In this document: one piece after another, positions 42,429 through 64,000 of the stretch
How the letters are laid out: each line of letters starts with the position of its first letter
How positions within the stretch are numbered: the stretch's first letter is position 1
From: Hirudinaria manillensis
Lineage: Eukaryota; Annelida; Clitellata; Hirudinida; Hirudinidae
Length of the DNA stretch: 64,000 nt
Direction of reading: 5' to 3'
Assembly: GCA_034509925.1 (NCBI GenBank)
Contig: CM067534.1
Location: forward strand, 6,412,001-6,476,000
Made by a program: the position numbers and the translations under genes
The notes under the pieces: model-generated
Seen by the model: only the letters and a program-made list of their open reading frames with translations
Told to the model about the DNA's origin: nothing
The model's database searches: none

Positions 42429-44924
42429 ATGAAGATCGTTATCATTACTTTGGTTGTTGCTTCCTTCTTGAACTCTCTGACCTCAGGTAGTTGAAAGTTG
42501 TTTAAACGTAATGATCATTCTTTGTTTAATGTTTATAATAAAATAAGTCAATATTTATCTAATTAAAACCTAATTAATTAAATATCTGATTGAATTCTTA
42601 AACTATATTTGTGATATTATATCTGTAGATCTTTAACACATATTATTTAACATTTTTAATCTATATGAGACGGCAGAGAGTTGAATTTATAATAGTAGTA
42701 ATTATAGGCATAATTAATAATTTTTATATTTAACCGAGTTAAATTATGATTTTAATTTCAGCGAGTCTCGTGGGTGCTCACGGTAAAAGTTGATTTTAGA
42801 TTTCGTTTTAAGTTACGTCATACACTCTTACTTTTCTCGCTTTTAATGCTTACAAATTCTTATGTATAATTATAATTAATTATGACGTATAATTAATTTT
42901 GAATGATTATAATTATAAATTAATATCGTATAACATAATTGTAATTAATGATGACTCTCAATTCTGAATGATTATGATTGTATGATAATATAATATAATG
43001 ATTATAGTTGTTATATTATAACAATATTATAATATTATAATTATAATTAATGATGCCGTATAATTCTGAATTCTTCTGACTTATAATTAATTATGATTAT
43101 AATTTGCTAGTCAAAACCGACCTGGATGTAAAGAAACGTAAGAAAGATTACGTTACGAACGATTAGCAAATATTTACAATGTCTTTCATGTTGTAAACTT
43201 GATACAAATTGCTCGTTCACTCGGCCCATCATCACTACTCATATAGTTTTGAAACATTGTTTATCTATTTACAATTTTGAGACATAATTTATAATCTATT
43301 GAGTTTATTATTATTGTTGTTAATAATTTATTATTTATATTATTAATTACTATTTATAATTTATTAATTTATTAAATTTAATTTAACTTTTTTGCAGCCG
43401 AAGTGGACTTGACATTGGTGAACAACACAGGTATTTCTTGGTTTTTCAACTTTTCAACTGAAAATTTATAATATATAATAAAATATTTTAAAATATTTTA
43501 TCGAATTTTGTAAAAAGATTTCCATTCAAATTTAAATTCTCGTTGTTTAAAAACTGTGAATGATTTTAATAAATTTAATTGAAAACAAATATTAAACAAA
43601 TTCATTTTCAGTGAAAGACGTCGTCGATAAAGGTTATAATTATTTATTTATTTTATTTTATTATAGTACAACATAAAGATTATTTTAATGTTGTTTTTCA
43701 AAAAGCGGAAGATGCTTTGGAACAAGTTAAAGGTTTGAAATATTAAAATATAATATGATGTAAAAAATAATATTTAAATAAATATCTGTTAATATGTTAA
43801 AAATTACTTTTATAACTTGATATTCTTGAAGTTTTGAAGCTTCAATTCATGTTATTTATAAGTTACATTTAAGTTATAAATTTAATCGCAATTATAACTT
43901 GAATTAATATTAACAAAAAATAAATAATTATGAATTTATAATTTACGCATAATTTTGTGATTTTACCGCCAAATTTCAAAATTTGAAAATCATGTTCTTT
44001 CAGTTCCTGAAACCGAAGCGGATGTTGAAGGTGGATTTAAAATGAATTTATTATTATATATTAATAATTATTTTAATTTTAAATACTTACTAATTACATT
44101 AAAATATAAAATGTTATTTATGTTATTTTAAAATTAATTCACTAAGTTGTTTTTCCATTAGCTGGTGTTCAAGCTGGAGTTCAGAAAAGTGAGACTATTT
44201 TTTCTGACATTAAACTTGAAATTTTAATAATTATTAATAAATATTATTAATTTAGGATTAATCATTTTAATATTTATTATTTAATTTTCAAGTATAAAAT
44301 TACAAATATTAAAATTATTATCATTTAATGTAATTAATAAATTTTGGTACAATTAACATTGAATAATATTAAATTTAATTTTAATTACAAATAAAAAATA
44401 ATTATAAATATAAATAAAATTCAATGAATAACCAAAATTATGTTTGATTATATAATAAATAATTTAAAAATATTTTTAGGAGCCTTGAATTCAGGATCGA
44501 ATTTAAGAGGTTGATATGATTGACGAATGATTGACGAATGATTGAACAAATTGCTGGTCAAATTACATCAAACCGATATTTATATTAACATGACTCATAA
44601 TTGCAAACTTATTAGGTTTGGGAAGTCTTGGGACTAATTCGACAGGTGAAATTAAAATAATGTTTTTAACTTATTTTATTTCAAAATTAAAAATAATTAA
44701 GTTTTAATTAATTTCGAAATTAATTTTTTTGTTTATTATTTAATATTTGCAGTTGGATAAAGAAAACTAACGTCGAAGACTGTTAGACACAACATTTTGC
44801 TTATTTATTGCTTGATTTGAAATTAAAAATACTTTAAAAACCCATTATAAATTATAAATATTTATTGTCTCAAACATCAGCTGTTTCAAGTGGCGATGAT
44901 GAATCTGAAGACGACGATGATTGA
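42429..44924 (+). CDS. micro-exon gene encoding a short secreted protein
   Basis: The signal-peptide exon at 42429-42486 (MKIVIITLVVASFLNSLTS) is followed by nine tiny exons: 42762-42782 (21 bp), 43111-43137 (27), 43398-43430 (33), 43612-43632 (21), 43706-43732 (27), 44004-44030 (27), 44162-44188 (27), 44480-44509 (30), 44616-44645 (30). Every internal exon is a multiple of three and every intron is phase 1, so any subset can be skipped without a frameshift. Each exon adds 7-11 residues, such as VKDVVDK, AEDALEQVK and VPETEADVE. Two alternative ends exist: a stop in an exon at 44753 (giving about 102 aa) or an acidic tail exon at 44881-44924 (SSGDDESEDDDD, giving about 114 aa). Exon 43111-43137 is the least certain, since it ends in C rather than the usual G. 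AATAAA follows at 44964. The layout matches the micro-exon genes of schistosomes, which make variable secreted peptides; aphid bicycle genes also use micro-exons. I recognise no sequence family. Confidence 0.7.
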
Positions 44925-44963
44925 AGCTTTCAACCTCTTTAATGGAATTGAAATAACATTTGA

Positions 44964-44969
44964 AATAAA
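44964..44969 (+). terminator. poly(A) signal candidate of the micro-exon gene
   Basis: AATAAA occurs 40 bp after the distal stop codon, with more copies just downstream in AT-rich sequence. Confidence 0.4.
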
Positions 44970-57661
<12,692 letters not shown>

Positions 57662-58408
57662 CTGCGGAGATGAGACCATAAATAACATAACAACGCATAA
57701 ATTAAGAAAAACATTCGAATATTTGTTTGTTATAATTGTTAATTTAATAAATGAATAATTCATTAAATAGTGACGACGATGATGATGATAATGATAATGA
57801 TGACAATCATTGAAAAGGATTAATTTTTTAATAATGCCAGATTTAACAACCCACATGTGTCTGGCCTGCGAATTAGTTCGAATTGACATAGAAAATAAAA
57901 TCGATTTTTTAAAAATTTGTTTAAATTGTAGAATTATTGTCTTAATTCTTTCTCATTTCACAAGAAATTCTATTTCTATAAATTATAAATTATATTCAGA
58001 ATTACATTTCAACTTATAAAATATTTTCTATCGCGCCATTTTGTCAGCCATTAGAGTTAAGTTCTTGAACAAGACTCGTAAAGGCAAGATGGCGTATATT
58101 ACTATATTACTATATATATATATAATATCTTAAATATTATATATTTATGTATACATATATATTTTATCTTTATATATAATATATCTTAAATATTATATAT
58201 ATTAAAAAATATTTATTAGAATTAATTCAATAATATGAAAATTCACAATTTACCAATTTCAAACAACGATACAACATTGTTGACATTGTTGACAACAGAA
58301 AGTCAGTTTAAACTGACGCAAGTCACGAATGGTTGGTGTTTTTATATTCAGCTTGTTGGGTTAATAAGTCTCAATGTCACAAGTTTATTATTATTATTTA
58401 TGTTATTA

Positions 58409-58458
<50 letters not shown>

Positions 58459-61400
58459 TGTTATCATCATCAATATCATATGCAGCATATGATATAACAT
58501 ATATTGACATTTTCAATTTTATTATATATACAATATATTTTAATATATTATAAATATAATATATATATTATATATATATATTAATAATGAAAATTATTTG
58601 TAATTATTTAATAATAATAATAATTATTTAGATTGATAATTATTCCGACAACATCAGAAATAAATCTTGGGCGGACTTAACCTCGCGAACACCAATTCAC
58701 AGCAACTTCTTTTTAATCAATCAACCGGCGCTTATATCGAATTTTCTCCATCCGTCCATCCGTCTCTCCCCTCATCCATCCATCCATCCATCAATCCGTC
58801 CATCCGTCCATCCATCCATCCAGCCAGCCAGCCAGCTAGCCAGCCAGCCATCTATCCGTCCGTCCATCCATCCGTCTGTCCATGCTATATTTACATTATC
58901 CATTAGTTTATTAGTCCACCCAACTGGTAATCATTTACTTTTCCACCCGCCTCTCTATCCATCCATCCGTCCGTTCGTTAGTCTATACTTTCGTTGCGTT
59001 ATCAGTTTGTTTCTTGTTCCATCCATCTATCCCACCATCTCTCAATCCATCTATCTGTCTGTCTGTGCATTCATTCATCTACTCAGTTCACTCTTCCTTT
59101 CCATTTTAGCACACACGCCAACACACGAGCACATGCCTGTGGGCGGACCAATCAGCTGGAGCTGCTCGGACGGCCACCTAGCCACCACCGACAGAATTTG
59201 AGTGACCGGAAATTTCCGCCAATCAGATTTCGACGCGTTTTCCACGGTATTTTTGGGCATTTTCTTGCTTAAATCTTTAAAATCCCGCGAATGTGTTTGT
59301 TTTTGTCAAGAAAAACTGCTGATTGGGGTCTCAATTCCCCCTTTTGTGGTAATATCTTCAATGTCCGCCTTGGATTCATAAAAAAGAAAAACAATAATAA
59401 CAAATACTATTAATATAACAACAATAATAATAATAATAATAGTAATAATAATTCTTATTATAATATTATTTGACTTTATTAATTAATTACAATAATAATT
59501 TCCAAGTGGTAGCTTGTTTGAAATAATAAAAGCGTTTACACTAACCACGTCAAATTCATTATCTAGATATTCGTTATAAAATATTTGTTCCTGAATTCTG
59601 ACCTCTTGTTTTCCTCGAGCTTTTTAAGACTGATTGTTGAGCAGTGCAATGACGGAAATCATTTGAGCACAAAACGTTTATTGCTTCAAGAGGAACAAAG
59701 ATGGCCGACCAAAGAAATAAAAGTCGATCGAGGGAAAGCGCACAGCAAACGCTCCTGCAAACACTTTGATGCGATAAATCATTTTTCTCCCCACAAATAC
59801 GTCCCTCAAACAATCACTTCCCTGCAGCACTTTGCTATTACTGACCAGAATTATGGCGAAATAAAATTTCAATTCGAGATAATAAAATGTAAAATAAGTT
59901 AAAGTAATTTTCTAACTAAAGACAAATCGAAATATGCTGTGGAATTTTTGTGGAGGGTTGCAATTTCGAGGAAATAATTTCAAATATTTTCAAATAATTT
60001 ATAACGGGCTTGGGTATTGCCATATTTTAGCTTCCAAAATGCTGCTCTTAAATCATAGCGACGGCTATTTTCTTCTATTATCGTGCACCAAAGAATAAAT
60101 AACTGCCGTCCATAACAGAACCAACAACAAAAAACTGCGCGCTACATCAATCGATAGGCAAAAAGTACAACAGCAATGAGAACAATCCTAAAGACTCTTA
60201 TGTACACTTTTCATGTGAAAGCTGGTGGCGTGGCGTTTATAGAAGATTTGTTCGTAAAATAGATAAATATATAAATAAATACAGATTAATTTCCACGAGT
60301 ACGCATAAATTTTAAACTATAAATTAGTTTCAAATTAATTTTTTTTTGGAGTTGTTTTAAATTTTAATAACATTTGGAAACGGAATCGAAAAGGATATGA
60401 CTCACGAAATGTATATCGCTCACGAAATTAATGTAAAATACAGTATAATATGAATATAAAGACACACACACACACATATATATTTGCTCAATATGCATGA
60501 TATCAATTTAAATGAAATTTTAATGCAATTAAAATGTAAATTGTAAAAAATTTATAAATAAAATAAATAAATTTAATACAAAGTTTTATGTGAAAGCCGT
60601 GGCTTGTGGTGAAATCAAAAATTTTCAAAGATTCAAAATATAAAATATTTATCAAAACATTGAGTGAAAGATGGCTCATCGTGTGAAAGTTTGGCAACAA
60701 ATTCTTAACCTTATGAATAATATAATAATACTGGTAATAATACTTATTATTATAATATAATAAAATAATAATTATTATTAATATCATAATTCTGCAATAA
60801 TAATAATAATTATAATTATAATAAATAATAATAATAATTATTTTTACTAATAATAATAAATAATAATTATTATTATTAATAATAATAATTATTATTATTA
60901 TTATTGTTATTATGAATAAATTATGCTAATTGTATATATTAGAATAAATTATTTTTATACAATTTAGAACCAATCAACGAAATGTTTTCATGATTTTTTT
61001 TTATTCTTCTCATTTCAACTGTCCAGCGTCCAACGAGTGAATTACACCCATATTACATAAATAAACATAATTTATTCATACTCATTACCATATACACATT
61101 AACACAATCTATTCATTGACATTCCTAAACATAATAACTGGAAAGTACTACAGTAATTCAAAGTCCCCTCTTTGCGTCTGGGGGTTAATTAATTTGGAAT
61201 TAATTAAGACGGAAAATAAATCAGGTCGATGATGGTGGTGACATTGCCATGAAATAGTCCTCCATGTCATGTCAGTGTCGCCATTTGCGTTGACGACACG
61301 GGTGTCGATGCTTCAAAACGTGACCTTTTAACGTCCTATTTTGTCATAAATGAATTTAATTCTTTTAAAATCCCACTTTCAAATCACAAACGGATGTCAA

Positions 61401-62262
61401 TGACGCCAAATGGAGTGGCACAATAGGAAAGTTATCTAAGAGTGCTAATATGTTATTATTAATATTTATTATTTATTATTATATTATCATTAAACATCCC
61501 ATTCATTTGGAATTTCTGAAATTCCAACTCCGTCTGATTACACTGATTACAAATACCTGTCATACATACGCGACGTATGGGCTGAAAGTGAAGAATGAAT
61601 GACAGATTTCGGATGACATGTGCATTAAACAAGTCTGGTGACGAACGAGAATATTTTAAAAGCGATTCCGACGATCGGATGAAATTTGAGACCAACAAAT
61701 GATGTCGGAAGTTTATTCATTCGCAAAAAAATTCTAGGATGAAGTGACTAGGACAGCTCTTCAAAGACTTTCACAGATCAATAACGCATCGCTATGACTC
61801 CAATCACATCTACAAAGGAAAATACCACACGATACAGAGCCATTTATAACATACTCTATAAAGATTCTAAATCTGAAATGAAAATACTTTGACTTTCGCG
61901 TTTCGCCCTGCTTTTTCCAACCAGCCGGGAATTCGAGCAAGCGAATTCCATATTTTTAGCGGAAAACATTTGAGAATTCGCTTGAAATTTTTAAAATTGT
62001 TTTTTTTTTTTGCGAAACGTATCGCTTATAATTTGAAAATAGTCCGTACGTTTTGTACTGGAGACTTTTGGAGTCAATGTGATAATGAACAGATTTCTGC
62101 AGGCTTCATATTGGACTTAAAAGAAGAAGAAATGACAGATTCTAATAAATGAAAGGACAAACCAAAACCTCTGAAACTATTCGTCTTAAAGAAATTTGTT
62201 TTGTCTCCTTTGTCATCGTGAATCGTTTTCAAACATCGTACTCGTGGATTCCCTATAATTTC
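57662..62262. other. interval between the ChAT first coding exon and VAChT
   Basis: This 4.6 kb is probably ChAT intron and VAChT 3' flank. It contains AT-rich runs (58100-58220, 58540-58630, 60480-60910), a TTA tract near 58390-58455, CATC repeats at 58739-58884, and the GC-richer CCAAT-containing patch at 59130-59230. No exon was recognised. Confidence 0.6.
59141..59223. promoter_or_regulatory. GC-box and two CCAATCAG motifs
   Basis: GGGCGG at 59141 overlaps into CCAATCAG at 59148-59155, and a second CCAATCAG starts at 59219, in an unusually GC-rich patch for this area. CCAAT boxes work in both orientations. The patch lies about 1.5 kb upstream of the ChAT start codon, so it is a candidate ChAT-specific promoter. 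This is inference from motif and position only. Confidence 0.3.
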
Positions 62263-64000
62263 CTATCTTGTAGCGTTTGTGGTCCCGGTACTGGCAAAAG
62301 GATTCTTAGTCTCCTGAACCTTTTTGAATGGATTCTTAGACTGATCGTTGGATTGACTCGTCCTTCTCACTGTTGTATCGGTGAGCGGTTGCTGGGCCGA
62401 AGAGCCGTTTGCCTGGGGCATAACGATGGTCTGAGTGGAGGGCACGCCCCCTAAATCCTTGGAGTACGTGTTGTACTGGTAATGGTCGTTCGCCGGCTTT
62501 TTCTCACCGCCGGGCAAAGCATTCCTCTCCGTCATGAGCATCTGATCCGCGTTTGACTTCTTGAGGTGAGACTTTTCATCTTCGCTGTTGAAACCTTCGT
62601 CTTCATCGAATCCAATTTCCTTGTACTTGTAGACATTCTTTAGTACAATGAGGAGAGGTGCGTAGAGTACGTTACTGAGACAGATTCCGATGTTGAGCCA
62701 CGTGAATCCGATAGTCTGGTAAATCTTGTCAGCTACGATTGGCCCGAAAGCATAAGCCAAAGAATAGGAGATATCGGCTATGGCGTAGACGCTTCCGTAC
62801 ACCGACACGTGTCTATGGTCGACCAGGTACCCTAGGGTTGGAAGGATGGCCGTATCGACGAGGGCTATGCCGAAGCATTCGATCATGAGAGGAATGATGA
62901 CCATGCCGAAGTTTGTGCAGAAAGGAATGATCAGACAACTCAGGCCTTCGATGACGAGGCCGACGGCAGTGATGAGCCACTGTTTGGTTGGATGGAGCTT
63001 TGCCAACTTGACGGTCACGTAGACGCCGAGAACGTGAGGAAGAAATGCAGGAAGCCAGACTGCTCCTATCTGGAACTCGTCGACGTTCATGGTTTCTTTC
63101 ATCCAGAGCGCTATCGTGGGCTCCAGAAACGCCAGCGATACATTGGCCATGACCAGGGCTCCAGCGCACAGCGCTATGTAGGGGTCCATGATGAGGCGAT
63201 AGATCGGAGTTCCGTGCTTGACTTGTGCATTTTCTTCGAGAGCTTTCTTTTCGGCTTGAACTGGTTTCATGACAAACTTGATCATGATTCCATCAATCAG
63301 AGCAATCAAGGACAGCACTAGAAATGGAACCTCTTTTCCGGCATAAGTGTAGAAGAATCCGCCGAAAGGCGGTGCAAATAGACAGCCGAAACTGATAAAA
63401 GCTAGGGCAATGCCTTGAGCTTTGGATCTTTCGGAGTCGATCTTATAGCGGTCGGCTATCATGGCCAGTCCTGCAGTATCTGCGAAAGCGGACCCAACCC
63501 CCTGGAGGCTTCGAGCGACGAACAGCACCCCGTAACTCCTTCCAAAAGCAAATATGGACGTCGAAATGAAAATGATCGACAGTCCGATGATCATGGGAGT
63601 CTCGTAGCCAATCCTGTCGATGACTGTACCGCTGATGGGACCCACGAACAGCTGAACTATGGCCTTGGAAGCGAACAGAGCGCCGACTCCGGCGTCCGAA
63701 TGCTTATTTCCGGTGTACTTAACCAGGATCGGAATGGTTTTCCCGACGATGGCGTCCTGAGCATTGAAGTCGACAAACGTGTCGTTGGAGTAGGAGGAGT
63801 TCGAGGGAAGAGGAGTCGTCCTGCGCCTGACTTTGACCTTCTTTCTCGACAGAATTCTCGGGGTCGTTTTCGGCAGGTCCAAGTAGGACGAGGTTTCGAC
63901 TTGTGGGAGGTTGTTGGCAACAGGTGACGAGTCGTAGGCTTGAATCGCCTCGCTGTATTCGTTCAACTTCTCCAGGTAGATCGGAATGATGGGTACGATG
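62263..64000 (-). CDS. VAChT: vesicular acetylcholine transporter (5' end beyond window)
   Basis: One intronless frame stays open from the right edge to a TAG at 62263, about 578 residues visible. It is a major-facilitator antiporter of synaptic vesicles that exchanges protons for acetylcholine. The visible part starts at the end of TM1 (VPIIPIYLEKL), so only the N-terminal cytosolic tail and most of TM1 are missing. Family signatures are GYETPMIIGL, RSLQGVGSAFADTAGLAMIADR, FISFGCLFAPPFGG, NVSLAFLEPTIALWM and HVSVYGSVYAIADISYSLAY, the last two being strongly VAChT-like. VMAT is the alternative, but the position upstream of ChAT settles it. The C-terminal tail of about 120 residues is long and polar, with an acidic EIGFDEDEG stretch and two NPF tripeptides near the end. 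TTG at 63966 is not the start; the frame continues upstream. Confidence 0.95.
   Translation of the reverse strand, partial: IVPIIPIYLEKLNEYSEAIQAYDSSPVANNLPQVETSSYLDLPKTTPRILSRKKVKVRRRTTPLPSNSSYSNDTFVDFNAQDAIVGKTIPILVKYTGNKHSDAGVGALFASKAIVQLFVGPISGTVIDRIGYETPMIIGLSIIFISTSIFAFGRSYGVLFVARSLQGVGSAFADTAGLAMIADRYKIDSERSKAQGIALAFISFGCLFAPPFGGFFYTYAGKEVPFLVLSLIALIDGIMIKFVMKPVQAEKKALEENAQVKHGTPIYRLIMDPYIALCAGALVMANVSLAFLEPTIALWMKETMNVDEFQIGAVWLPAFLPHVLGVYVTVKLAKLHPTKQWLITAVGLVIEGLSCLIIPFCTNFGMVIIPLMIECFGIALVDTAILPTLGYLVDHRHVSVYGSVYAIADISYSLAYAFGPIVADKIYQTIGFTWLNIGICLSNVLYAPLLIVLKNVYKYKEIGFDEDEGFNSEDEKSHLKKSNADQMLMTERNALPGGEKKPANDHYQYNTYSKDLGGVPSTQTIVMPQANGSSAQQPLTDTTVRRTSQSNDQSKNPFKKVQETKNPFASTGTTNATR

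Noticed and set aside
63966..63966. TTG start for VAChT
   Set aside because: The frame continues upstream with VPIIPIYLEKL, a conserved TM1 end, so the gene begins outside the window.

Overview
This is animal nuclear DNA. The genes are split by GT-AG introns, several have secretory or transmembrane architecture, and two encode the machinery of cholinergic neurons. Microsatellites are extremely abundant: (TTA)n, (CAT/CGT)n, (CATC)n, (GATT)n, (CAA)n and (TG)n. Degenerate TTAGGG tracts suggest the common metazoan telomere repeat. I cannot name the species. A bilaterian invertebrate fits best, and the micro-exon gene at 42.4-44.9 kb resembles the micro-exon genes known from parasitic flatworms.

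Layout. 1-4.7 kb: no gene seen. 4.73-15.18 kb (minus): a secreted C-type-lectin-like gene of three exons with large repeat-filled introns. 15.2-25.4 kb: microsatellite-rich, with one orphan exon candidate on the plus strand at 16.98-17.14 kb. 25.48-30.53 kb (plus): a single-pass membrane protein with galactose-binding lectin, CUB-like and sushi-like modules and a histidine-rich tail. 30.5-33.8 kb: mostly empty, with one doubtful membrane-type exon.

33.86-44.92 kb is a compact block of four genes: a CWF19L2-like splicing factor (minus), a UPRT homologue (plus, head-to-head with CWF19L2), a DDIAS/noxin-like gene (minus, tail-to-tail with UPRT), and a micro-exon gene (plus) whose short secreted product is built from one signal-peptide exon and nine internal exons of 21-33 bp, all in phase 1.

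46.83-64.0 kb (minus) is the cholinergic locus. The vesicular acetylcholine transporter (VAChT) reading frame is uninterrupted and runs off the right edge of the window. It lies upstream of, and on the same strand as, fourteen choline acetyltransferase (ChAT) coding exons. ChAT makes acetylcholine and VAChT loads it into synaptic vesicles. The long intron between ChAT coding exons 1 and 2 carries a decayed SAP-domain gag ORF followed by a polypurine tract and an LTR-like end. No rRNA, tRNA or CRISPR was seen. Exon boundaries come from GT/AG signals, phase continuity and remembered family similarity; none has been tested against transcripts.
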